From NCBI GenBank assembly GCA_024345305.1, contig BRON01000002.1, positions 496,001 to 560,000 on the forward strand: a stretch of 64,000 nt of DNA, written 5' to 3'. The stretch is from Mrakia gelida. Lineage: Eukaryota; Basidiomycota; Tremellomycetes; Cystofilobasidiales; Mrakiaceae. The translations under genes and the position numbers were made by a program. Shown in pieces: positions 22,602-33,221 of the stretch. The stretch's first letter is position 1. Every line of letters begins with the position of its first letter. The notes beneath the pieces were generated by a model. It was not told the origin of the DNA, did not search any database, and saw nothing but the letters and a program-made list of their open reading frames with translations.

Positions 22602-23002
22602 CTTAAAAACCCCTTTGCTTTCACTTCTCTCGCGTCACACCTTCGACGAACGTCTCGTCTCTCCCTCTCTCTCGCACGCTCTCTCTTTCACTTTCCCTCT
22701 CATCAAAATGCTTCTACTCATATCACCTAGTTCTCCTCTTACACTCTCTCCCTCTTATTCCTTGTTTTCTATAGACCCTCGCTCGCATCTTGTTGTTTCC
22801 TCTTCCTTATTTTGCTTACACCTCTCGCCCTCCGCTTCGACGACGGACTCCCTTTCTCTCTCTCGCGCGCTACCTTCTCATTTCCCTTACTTGCATGACT
22901 CTCTTATACTTACGTACTTTCTCTCTGCTTAGGCCTAACGCTCTTGCTCTCCATCTGACACGGAGACGCTTCTATAACTCGAACCACTGAAGCAAGACAG
23001 AC
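22548..23002. other. intergenic between convergent genes; CT microsatellite
   Basis: 3' flanks of the FAM72 gene and the thioredoxin-fold gene. A (CT)n tract of about 29 bases spans 22570-22599, and the rest is CT-rich. No gene seen. Confidence 0.45.
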
Positions 23003-24214
23003 CTAAACTCGCACAACGTCCTTCAACCACGCGTTCCACTCGGCCGCTCCCCAGCTCGAGGAGATCCCGTTCACGATTCCTCCGTCGAAGTTGTGTCCCT
23101 GGACGATACCGTCGAGAGCGAGCGAGGGAGTGTGCTGGATGGAAAGCTGTCGAGCGAACTTGACTGAGGGAGACGACACGTCGAAAGAGGGAGCGAGTCA
23201 ACTTCGAGTAACTTGAGAGCCTGAAGGAGTTCGATTTGAGACGGAGTAGAGAACTCACCGTTGTACTGAAGGTCCTCAGTGACGGTGGTAGGACCGTTGG
23301 GAGCTCCCTGGTTGGTCGTGAGCTTGGTGATGTCGGCGGACGAAACGGACGCGTCTCCTCCTTTGAAGGAAGCGGAGACGACTGTGAGCGAGACGAGGCG
23401 AGGGGAAAAGACGAGTCAGCTTTCGCTCGACACTTGCCCGTGATCTGGATTTCTGACCACCAAGAAGGAGGAAGGAGATGGACGGAAGGACTCACGAGCA
23501 GCAGCTTCCTCTCGGATCTGCGTAGCAGTCAATCCCGACGCTCGCACGTTAAAGAAGTTGGATTGGTTCTCGAACAGAACGAGAACCGTCTGCCAAAAGG
23601 CAGCCGAGGATCCAGTGAGTCGTCCGACGGCGAAGGCGGTCTCGGCGAGGTAGGCGGAGGAGATGTGCCCTGGACGGGACGACGACGCGAGGGAGGAGGG
23701 GACGAAGTCAGCGTTGGCAGCTTGGGCTTCTCTCTTTCTTCCCTCATGCTCGAAGATGAAGACATGGAGAGGGGCTGAGAGCTCACAGTTCTGAGGAGCG
23801 CTTCTGAAAACAATAGCGAGCTTTCCATCGAGTTTTCCACCGGGGGAGATCACTGCGAGAACGAACGAGACGAACCGTCAGGTCTTCGTCCCTGTTCTCT
23901 CTCCCTCTTTCTCTTCGTTCGATTCTCAAGGCAAAGAGACAGAACTCACGAGGAATCAAATTCTCCTGAATGCTCTTGGTGATCAGAGCCGATCTGTTCG
24001 ACGCAAAACGAAGCATCGGTCAGCCCTGAGCTCGCTCGTTCGTTTTTCCTTTCTCTTCCTCGCCTCCCTCCCTCCTTCCTGCGAGCACAAGACATCGATT
24101 CGAGAGAGGAACGAACTTGGGACACTGGAAATCCACGAAAAGATCCAGAGTGTGCTCAGCGCTGGGAGATCCTTGTCGCTGGAAGGAGAGGGAGGGTCGA
24201 AGAGAGCCGGACAT
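23003..24214 (-). CDS. DsbA-like thioredoxin-fold protein
   Basis: Begins MSGSLRPSLSFQRQGSPSAE, then LDLFVDFQCPKSALITKSIQ. The strand-Cys-Pro start is the position of the active-site motif of DsbA/GST-kappa-type thioredoxin folds; the second cysteine of CxxC is replaced by Ser (CPKS). The helical insertion reads ISSAYLAETAFAVGRLTGSS and FWQTVLVLFENQSNFFNV. The cis-Pro strand is HTPSLALDGIVQGHNFDGGI. It ends AWLKDVVRV-stop. There is no signal peptide, so it is probably cytosolic. A single active-site Cys suggests glutathione or thiol-dependent chemistry rather than dithiol oxidation; that is inference. Six or so introns. Confidence 0.72.
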
Positions 24215-24886
24215 CGTTTTTGTTTGTTGGTGTTTGAAGGGGAGGTGAGCGAGGTAGTCGAGGCTGGGAGAAGAGAGGTTCGAGGGTCGAGCTTGTGGTG
24301 GTTGGGAGAAGAGGAAGCTTGTCAGCCACCTCTCTCTGTCCGCTTTTGAACGGGGAAAGGTGAGCTTGAAGACGAAGGAGGGGGAGGGATGGCGAGCTCG
24401 CAAGCTCGCGAGCCCCTCGGCTTCGTCCGGTTGATGAGCTGAGACTGATTGTTGGCTGGAGATTTAGGTCGCGACCCTGGGAGAAGAGAGAGAGAGAGAA
24501 GGGGAGTGAGTGAGTGAGGGATGAGCTCGAGGTCGAGGGAAATGAGAGGAGAAGGAGGAGAGAAGCTGAACGGACGGGACGCATCTTCGTTTTCAGCCCG
24601 CTCAGCTCCTCCCCCTCGTCTCGTGCTTGAGCGACCTTCTCCAAAGCAAAACGAACGAAGCTCCAGCGATGCAGATTCTTCTTCTTATTGATTTCGATTC
24701 GACTATGCAAAAGAAAAAGAAAAAAAGCGCGACGTTCTCTTCGAGCAACGTCCCTCGTGGTCTCTCCCCTCTCTTCCCCAGCTCTCTCCAACCTGCCAAC
24801 CTACTACGAGATAGAAAAGCAAAGGGTCCCTTCCAACACACATAAGCTAGCGACCGAGTGCTCCGAACGAACGAAGGTGACGAAGT
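24215..24886. other. intergenic, promoter of the thioredoxin-fold gene and SEC61 3' flank
   Basis: AG-rich, no codon-biased frame in either direction. Nothing recognisable apart from GACGCGTC near 24934 just inside the last SEC61 intron. Confidence 0.35.
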
Positions 24887-27301
24887 TTAACCCACTGAAG
24901 AAGGAAGGAAGAGAGCGACGAGGTCAGTTTCGACGCGTCGCAGATGGGGAGTAGGAGGAAGAGCGAGAGAGACTCACTAAGGTCAGCCAATCCGTTCATC
25001 TCGGTACCAGCCTGCGACTCCTTGAGTCCGATCTCCCAGTCTGAACAAAAGCAAGGAACAACAGGGGAGTTCAGCGTTCGTTCGTTCGCGTCTCGTCTCG
25101 TCCCGTTTCCTCGCCCTCCTCTCCTCCGAAACAGATCGAAAAGCGGAAGACTCACAACTGTAGATCGTCGTCACAGCCATCAAGATACCAGTTCCTCCGG
25201 CCAAGGCTCCACTCAGATCCGCGGCAACACTGAGAAGACCAAGGACGGCTCCTCCGAAGGCAGCAGCAGTAGGGATGACCTTCTTGAGCTCCTTGTACAT
25301 GGATCCTTCTCGGTGACCGGCCATGACCATCTGCTGCTCCTTGAGCTGCTTGGCGACCTCTCGAGGACCGGATCCGGAGACTTCGATCCAGGTTTTGGAG
25401 AAGAGGGCGCACTGGGAGGGAGGAACGCGACGAAGGAAGGACAGTGGTGGGTGGGTGAGCTTTCGGTCTTCGCGAGGGGTGTGACGAGCGAGGGGGAGTG
25501 CGAAATGTTGGGGAACTCGAGGAAGGGCTAGGGAAGAGGATACGTACTGCTGAGACGGTGAAGATGATGTAGATCGCCGAGTGGAGGGGATCGACGAAGA
25601 GCTCCTTGAAGGTGTGAGGAGGTGACATGTAGTACGAGACTCCAGAGATGGCCGAGAGCTGCGACGACTCCTTGAGGGGCTGTGGGTTCCATCGACGCAC
25701 ACAAAGAGAAGCAGAGGAGTCAGTAAAGGGGGTCGAGAGCATGGTTCGGTCGTTCGAGAGAGCGACGAGGCGAAGGGAAGGGAAGGGAAACGACGAAGCT
25801 CACCTCCCAAACACCGAGCAACTTGACGAGGATGTTCTCAGGCCACCTGCTGAACAGCATCTGACTGATGAGGAAGACGTTGGACGTCAAGGCGCTCTCG
25901 AGCATGATGGGCATGTTGGAGGTGTAGAAGAGCTTGACGGGGAAGGTTCCTCGCTGACCCCTGAACCTGTTGTTCTTGACGGGGATCTCGATCCTGAATC
26001 CTTGGAGGTAGATGACGGCGGCGAAGACGGCGACGGTAGCGACGAGGTTCATGACGTTGGGGAGCTTGTCTCGGTAGAAGGCCTCCTTGAGGGCTCTCGA
26101 CTTGTTGTCCCAGGTGAGGAGGAGATGGAAGAGGGCGATGATGGCTCCCTCGAACTCGGCTCCTCGTCCGGTGTTGATGGTCGTAGGGGAGAAGGCCTTC
26201 CAGATGATGGTCTCGCAGATGTTGGTGGCAATGAAGAGGGAGATTCCGGATCCGAGACCGTATCCCTTTTGGAGGAGCTCGTCGAGGAGGAGGACGATGA
26301 GGGAGGCGGCGACGAGTTGGAGGATGAGGAGGAGGCAGACTCCAGCTCCGAGGTCCGAGGGTTGTCCGTAGAGACCGGTGAGAACGTAGACGGTGGCTTG
26401 TCCGAAGGCGATGATAAGGGCGAAGACTGAAGGCGGAAGAGGAACGGGAGAGAGGGAAGGAAGGAAGGAGGAAGGGAAACGCGAGGGCGACGTTGAGCTC
26501 AACCATTTCTTATTCTTCGTCAAACGAAAACTCCCACCGTCCAGACGAGATAGAGGAAAGCTTTAACTCACGCTTCTGAGCGGCACCGTAGAGAACCCTG
26601 TCCTCAGGGACGCTGAGGTCGACCTCGATGAGCTGAGCTCCGGTGAGGAGCTGGATGATCATTCCAGAGGTGATGATGGGAGTGATTCCGAGCTCCATGA
26701 GCGTTCCTCTGCGATATCGAGAAGCCAGAGAGTATCAGCTTGAGCTCTTCTATACTCTCAATGATCGAAGTGAGCGGAAAGAAGGAGGAAGAGGGTGTTA
26801 AGCTGACCTGTTTGAGGCGAGGATGACCCTCATCCAGTAGAGCGGATCAGAGCTGTCCGAGGACATGATTCCGTAGAGGGGGACTTGAGAGCATACGAGG
26901 AAGATGAGGAGGGTGACAGCAGTCCAGAGGACTTTTTGCTCGAAGGGAACCTGCAGAGAGAGAAGTGAAAGAGAGGAAGGCAGACGATGAGCTCGAGGTG
27001 TGCTGGCACGCTTCCTCCTTCCCTTCGCGCTGGCGAGGGGAAGGCGGATCGATCTCGTTTCCAGACGCACCTTTCGCTCAGGAGCGGTGACTTCAGGCTG
27101 TAGAAATCAAGAAGGGAAGGTCAGCTTCGTGTCTGTGAGAGTAGAGAAGCGGGAGAGATGGAGAAGGACGAACGAGGAACGCTTGGAACGGCCGGACGAG
27201 GTTGAGGAAACGGACTGGAGGAGGGAGGAGATGAACCCAAGAGAGGTCAGCGTCGCCTCTCGCATGGAAAGCGAAGAGAGGAAGATATACGTACATCCCA
27301 T
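24887..27301 (-). CDS. SEC61: Sec61 translocon alpha subunit
   Basis: Pore subunit of the ER protein-translocation channel. Exon 1 is only 7 nt (ATGGGAT, donor gtacgt). The next exons give [29 protein letters not shown], then LTLLIF-type helix 1 ([20 protein letters not shown]) and the plug region [17 protein letters not shown]. Further helices follow: [80 protein letters not shown] and [20 protein letters not shown]. The C-terminus is [14 protein letters not shown] ([20 protein letters not shown]) ending LMG-stop, with the stop across the last 3' splice site. Length and all motifs are as expected for fungal Sec61. About seven introns. Confidence 0.95.
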
Positions 27302-27608
27302 TTCTGGCTACGAGAAGAGAGAGAAGAGTATTGAGAAGAAAGGGGGAAAGGAGCGAGGGAGTCGAGGCCAGCCTAGAGAAATGGTGTTGGAGAGCAAGAG
27401 ACGAAGATGGAATCGAGCTCGATCAGTTTCACCGGCTGAGTTCACTCTTTAGATATATATATCATCGCTTCTTACCCACCTGGGGGTCTAGCCTCCTATC
27501 TCAATAGAGAATGATCAAAATCTGGCAGCGGAAAAATATCCGTTTCCCAGGGAGGGAAGGTCGGCAGATGACCGCACCTCTCCTCCTCCCCTCCAACGTC
27601 CATCTCGA
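27302..27608. promoter_or_regulatory. divergent SEC61/IND1 promoter with TATA-like tract
   Basis: 307 bp between the two start codons. An AGATATATATATC tract at 27451-27463 is the only clear TATA-like element and lies about 150 bp upstream of the SEC61 ATG and of IND1. Confidence 0.4.
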
Positions 27609-29194
27609 ATGCCACCTCGCATCCTCCCTCCTCTTCGACTCTTCGCCATCCAAAGCAGCACGAGATGCTTCTCTTCGAGTCTCTCGTCTCTATCTCATGC
27701 GAATCCTCTCGTACGTCCCCTCCACGCCTTGCCGATCTCACCATCTCTCCTCAACGAGCTCGAGCTCACACCTCCTCCTCCCTCCCATCTTCCCTCCTCC
27801 AGGGTCTCCCAACCAATCGCCCAGCCCCACCAACGATGCCTAGGATGGGCGGAGGTCTCCCCAAGAAGTCCAAGATCCCTGGAGTCAAGAAGGTCGTCGT
27901 CGTAGCGAGTGGGAAGGGAGGAGTCGGGAAGAGTACCGTTGCTGGTGAGCTCGACCTCTTCCCTCTCCCTCTCGTTCGACGACGCTGAACGGTCCCCTCT
28001 TCTCTCACAGTCAACCTCGCCCTCGCCTTACTATTCGAGCATCCTGGGAAGAGAGTCGGGCTGCTGGATCTCGACGTTTTTGGTCCCTCTGTTCCAAGGT
28101 TGATGGGTTTGGACGGAGAGCCGGAGTTGACGCAGGGTGAGTCGTTTCGTCTTGCTCGTTCTCTCCTCTACGCTGACCTTGATCGACGACTTTGCTTGTG
28201 TAGGAGGTAGACTTATACCCCTGGAGAACCATGGGATTGGTACGATGTCGATGGGGTATCTGGTTCGTGAGTTCTGGAGTGCGAGGATAAAGGACGCGTC
28301 GACGTCGAGCTGATCAGTTCGCTCTTGCCTCTACAGCTCAATCTGCTACTGGTGAGAACCCAATTGTCTGGAGAGGGATGATGGTGATGAAGGCTGTTCA
28401 GCAGGTTTGTCCTTCCTTCCTTTCCTGGTTTGAAAGAGTCGAAGCCTGACGTCGTTCTTCTTTCTCTTTCGCAGCTCCTCTTCGACGTCGACTGGACCTC
28501 CTCAGCTTCCGCCTCCTCTTCCTCAAGCACCAAAGGAGAGGATCTCGATGTTCTCGTTATTGATATGCCTCCTGGAACTGGAGACGTCGCTCTTTCCCTC
28601 GGTCAACTCGTAATCGTCGATGGTTCGTCCGCTCCACGCGTCTCCCTTGTTGATCAACAACCGCTCACTCTCCTTCCTCCCTTCGTCTCTCCAGGCGCCG
28701 TCATCGTGTCTACACCTCAAGAGATTGCTCTTATCGACGCTCGCAAAGGTGTGGGACTCTTCAAGAAGCTCAACATCCCCGTCAGTCCTCGCTCTCTCTT
28801 CCCAAGCTCCTCCCTCCGCCTCGTTCCCCTTCCTTCCTCCGTCCTTCTTCTCCGCCCGCGCCCTGTTCTGACCCTGCTTCCCTTCTCTTCCTCCTCTTCC
28901 CTCCTCGCATCTCGGCGGCAGATCCTCGGTCTCCTCCTCAACATGTCCCACCTCCCAACCTCCCCACCTCTGTACCCCTTCGGTTCCTCAGCAGCGTTCC
29001 GTCGAGCAGCCTCGGAGCTCGACGCGTCGATTCTGGGAGAGGTGCCCATCGTCGAAGGGCTCAGCGCTGGCGGAGACGAAGGAAAACCACTACTGATTTC
29101 GCCTCCTAGGAACGGAGAAGGGTCAGGACCTGAAGAGGAGGTCAGAAGGGTGTTCCGAGGGGTAGCTCAGCTCGTTTGGAGGAAGATTTCATGA
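27609..29194 (+). CDS. IND1: mitochondrial Mrp/NBP35-type P-loop ATPase, IND1/NUBPL-like
   Basis: Assembles Fe-S clusters into respiratory complex I in the mitochondrial matrix. The N-terminus [20 protein letters not shown] is a typical presequence (basic, no acid). The ATPase domain starts [20 protein letters not shown] (deviant Walker A), then [33 protein letters not shown] and [18 protein letters not shown]. These are followed by [20 protein letters not shown] and [19 protein letters not shown]. The usual CPxC of the family should follow LNMSH but reads [17 protein letters not shown], with no cysteine (see findings). It ends AQLVWRKIS. Six or so introns. The identity as IND1 rather than another Mrp protein rests on the presequence and the IVWRG region. 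Confidence 0.85.
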
Positions 29195-29521
29195 AGGAAG
29201 CGAACGAGACGTCCAGGCCCTTCTCGAGCTCGCTCTCTTTGGTTGGTTGAGCTCGCCCCCTTCTTCTGGTTTTGTTTGAAAGATTCTCTCGATACGAGCC
29301 TCGTGGAAGGGTCAAAGAAAGAGACCCACGCGAGTCCTTCTACAGGCCCTTGAGTCTTAATTTTTTCTTCAACCGCAAGGAACAAACAGTCGAGCTCAGA
29401 ATAAATGAAGCGTCTTCGCGTCCGTTCGCTCGCAACCTTCACACCACCTCTCCCTCCTTCCTTCCCTTCCAACCCTCTCCCCTCCCTTCCCTCTTCTCTC
29501 CTCCCCCTCCTTCTTTGTGTG
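29195..29521. other. intergenic, leader of the homeodomain gene
   Basis: Contains the IND1 3' flank and a C/T-rich leader. An upstream in-frame ATG at 29405 would add about 39 Pro/Leu-rich residues; I prefer the ATG at 29522. Confidence 0.4.
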
Positions 29522-32500
29522 ATGTCGTCGTACCACTCGAAGGCTTTCTACTCTCCCCCGGACGGATCCTCAGGCTCTCTCCCTATCACTCCAACGGAGG
29601 AGGAACCTTTGACGTTGGGAGCGAGTTCGAGCTTGCCTCCTTCTCTTGGGAAGTTGATTCTGAACCGATCCACACCTTACAACCTCTCCCCTCCTTCATC
29701 GTTCGGATCGTCCTCCTCCTCCTCTTCGTCCTCCATCGCTTCTCAACAATCCACCATGTCGGGTTCCTCGTCTACGAGCGGTTCGGTCTTGTCGTCGTTT
29801 GGTGGACTGGTTCCTTCCTCCTCCTCCTCCTCCCTTCTTCCCCCACCTCACGTCGCCCTCCTCCCTCCTCCTCCCCCTAAAACGTATCAATACGTGAACC
29901 ACCAACACCAACCTCCCCTCCTCCCTCCTCCCTCCCTCCCTTACGGTCCCTCCCTCCACAGGATCGTCCTACCACCTCTCGAGCCAGCACCCCGCCACCT
30001 CTCGAGTGTTCAACACGCGTCAGCTTCATCCCTCCTTCCAACTCAACAACCCATCGTCAATCCTCAACCTCAAACTCAACGGTCAGCATCCTCAGTTCCT
30101 ATGGAAACAGCCAACCGTAGACACGAGATCAAATTCCACGAACTCAGGGAGCAGCAGCAACTTCAACATCAACTCCAACAACAGGCACGAGCAACCTCGT
30201 CCGCCTCCTCCTCCTCAGCTCAACTCCCTCCTCCAACTCGTCTTCCTCCTCCAAACACAGCAAGGAAACCACCAACAGCCTCAACCTCGACCACCACCAC
30301 CTCAGACTCTCCCGCTCAACCGAGTCCACCAGTTCAAGCGGCCGAGTATCCGATGATGTCTCTCGTCGTGAGGAAGCGAAGAAGGAGGACCTCTCCTGCA
30401 GAGCTCGCAATCTTGGACGCTCACTTCGCAAAGAACGCTCTCCCTACAGTACGTCCCCTTTCCTTCCTGTTTCTCTCCTACCAGACCCAAACTGACCTCT
30501 ACTCTGTTTTTTCCACTCAGGCTCACGAAAGAGAAGTTATCGCGAAACAGGTCGAGATGTGAGTCGTGAAACTCGTTTCCCTTCGATCACGGCGGAGATT
30601 GGGTGGGGAGCAGCAGCAAAAAGACGCGTTGGCTCATGAACTGTTTGATTTTCTCTCTTTTTCTTTCTCTAGGACGCCGAGGCACATTCAGATCTGGGTA
30701 AGCACACCTTCGCAAATCGTGTTTTTGCGGTCGCGATCAGGGAGGGAAGGAGCGAAGGAGAGGTCTCTCGTTTCGAGACAAGCCGAGCTCACCTTCTCCT
30801 CCTCCCCTCCCCCCCCCCCCCCCCCCCCCCCTTTCACGCGTTTTTCAGTTCCAAAACAAACGTCAAACCGAGAAGAAACGACTCATCTCTGGAGGAGCTA
30901 CCTACCCGGACGACAAGCAACCTACCTCCTCAGGATCCTCGTCGCCTTCCGAACCCTCGCGCGCGAACGACTCGACAGGTCAACCCTCGTCGTCCTCCCC
31001 TTCCACCTTCACCAACGACCTCCCTCTCTTCGGTCTCGGTCTCGTCGCTCCTCCTCCTCCTTCTCATCCCAAATCAGACGGCGAGGGTACCCCGAAACTC
31101 GCTGGCAACAAGGAGAACATCCCTCCTCTCCATCGAACCAACTCGTCTCATCTCCCTCTCCTCGCCGTTGGAACGAGGGAAGCAGTCGATCTCCAGAGGT
31201 CGAGGTCGGAGGGAGTCGTCGTGATGAACGGAGGACGAGGAGCTGGGATCGACGGTCCTCCGAGCAGGAGCTTGTCGAGAGGGAGTGGGTCGACGGTGAT
31301 TGAGGCTGGAGGATCAGGAGGAGGAGGAGGGATCATGGATCAGGTCGTGGGGAGGAAGGAGTTGCCTTTCGTCTCTGGAACTTCCTCGGTCGGAGGAGCC
31401 TCAGGAGTCGACATCTGGAAGAACATGATGAGCGATCCTCCTTCTGGAGGGTTGGAGGAGTTCATCGGTTCGGACGACGAGGACGAGACGATGCTCGACA
31501 GCGAGGGCGAGGACGGAGACGGAGACGGCGACGACGCGATGGACGGACGAGGAGGAGGAGGGATCAAAGGCATTCGATCTACACAACAACGTCAGAAACA
31601 ACAGCAGCACCACCCTCGACATCAACCCTCCTCCCTCTACGCCAACCAGTTCACACCCACCAACTCCTCCCTCTCGCGACGACTCTCCACCACCTCCACC
31701 GCCTCGTCAGGTTCCTCCTCCAACACCAACACCCAGCTCAACGCCGCTGCCTCCTCCTCCAAGACTCCCAACAACAACTCCAACTCCCTCCGACCCACCC
31801 ACTCCTCTTCCTCCACCGTCTCCGTCACCACCACGCTCGCTCGATCCCACCTCCACCCCCCACCACCACCTCCTCCCACCACCACTTCAACCCCTAGGCA
31901 CTTCACCAAAACCCTCTCGCACGCACAGATCTCCTCAGGTCGTCGAAACCCTTCTTCTTCGCACCCCCTCCTCCTCGCCGACGGAGCACGAGGAATGCGA
32001 CGCTCCGCGTCCCTCGACTGGGCTGCTTCGAGAGCAGGCGCGTCGGGTTCGTTGAGAGGGGGGAGGGTGAGCTTGGGCGAAGCGGCTGCGGTGGAGGAGG
32101 GGGGGAGGAGGAGGAGAGGGAGTTTGAGGAAGAGGGAGAGCTTTGGAGTCGATGTGGACGTTCCTGAGGAGGAAGGAGGGGAGGGGAGGAGCAGTCCGTT
32201 GGGAGTTGGGGTAGGGGGAGGAGGAGGACGGGAGTTCGGAAGAACGTCCAGCTCGATGTCTACGGCGAGTTCGGGGTCGAAGAGGAGGAGGACGGGGGAG
32301 GGGGTCGGCGCTATCGTTGTGGGTGAAACGAAGCTGGAACATCCGACGACGACGACGAAGGAGGAGGAACGACAAGAGGAGGAGGACGCGCCACCTCAAC
32401 TCCCACCGAAATCTCGCGACGACGGGAAGATCGTCCTTCCCTCCAACCCCTCCCCCTCACCGGCTCTCCCACCTCACCCCCCACTCGCGGAGGACGAGGA

Positions 32501-32540
32501 ATGCGCGAGGTTGTTGTTGGGGTTGTTTTCGGGGAGGTGA
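29522..32540 (+). CDS. homeodomain transcription factor
   Basis: Starts MSSYHSKAFYSPPDGSSGSL. After about 275 Ser/Pro/Gln-rich residues comes a homeodomain split over four exons: RKRRRRTSPAELAILDAHFA, KNALPT, AHEREVIAKQVEMTPRHIQI and WFQNKRQTEKKRL. The recognition helix has the invariant W, F, N and R-type basic residue (WFQNKR). Spacing is the standard 60 residues with no extra loop, so it is a typical rather than TALE homeodomain. A very long low-complexity C-terminal region follows with acidic runs (DDEDETMLDSEGEDGDGD) and Asn/Ser tracts, ending LLGLFSGR. It resembles fungal Yox1/Pho2-type regulators in domain layout only. The target genes are unknown. Confidence 0.85.
30809..30831 (+). 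repeat. poly-C tract (about 23 C)
   Basis: Homopolymer at the 3' end of the intron that splits HIQIW from FQNKRQ in the homeodomain. It replaces the usual polypyrimidine tract just upstream of the TTTTTCAG acceptor. Its length may be unreliable in the assembly. Confidence 0.85.
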
Positions 32541-33221
32541 AATCTCTTCATCTCACTTTCGTCTCGCTTCGTTGTTTCTTTTTCGTTCGCTTTGAGGACT
32601 CCCACCCCATGCATATCTTTCCTTTCTTATCCACTTCCAATTCTAGTTTACCCTAGCTCGACCCCACCACTACTATACCCCTTCTCCTCCTTCCATGTCG
32701 CTTCGTCTCGCTTTCGTTCTTTCACGACTTTCCTCTCTCACACGCTCGTTCTTGTCAAGCTGTTTCGTTTCGTTTCCTTCTTCCGTTTCGTTTTAGTCTA
32801 CTTTCTTTCGCTGAGGTTGCGATTTGAAGGAGCTTCGTTGTCGTTTTCGTTGTGATTGAGGAGAGAAGAAACGACGAGAGCAGAGGTTGAGAGAGATAAC
32901 GAGAGAGAAGGGTGCATGAATCGGTTTGAGATTTATAGAAGGGTGGTGGGAGACGTATGGTGGATAGGTGTGCTATGTAGGTGTGGGGGGAGAGGAGCAG
33001 AGGAGAGAGAAAGAGAGAGCAGGAAGGGGGGGAAACGAAGCAAGCGCGAGGTTGTATTCGAGCAAGCGAGACGGTACGAACGAGACACGATAGGCTACGA
33101 TGGTGGATAAGAAGAGTCTGTCCAAAGATTTCATTCTTTGGATGAAGGGAGAAGAAGACCGAGAGAAGAGGGGGCGTCAGTCAGTGTTCGAACGGTCGAC
33201 GTGATCGACGCCGTCTCCTTC
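32541..33221. other. intergenic between convergent genes
   Basis: 3' flanks of the homeodomain gene (T/C-rich) and of the glycosylase-like gene (AG-rich). Open frames here have no codon bias. No gene seen. Confidence 0.35.
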
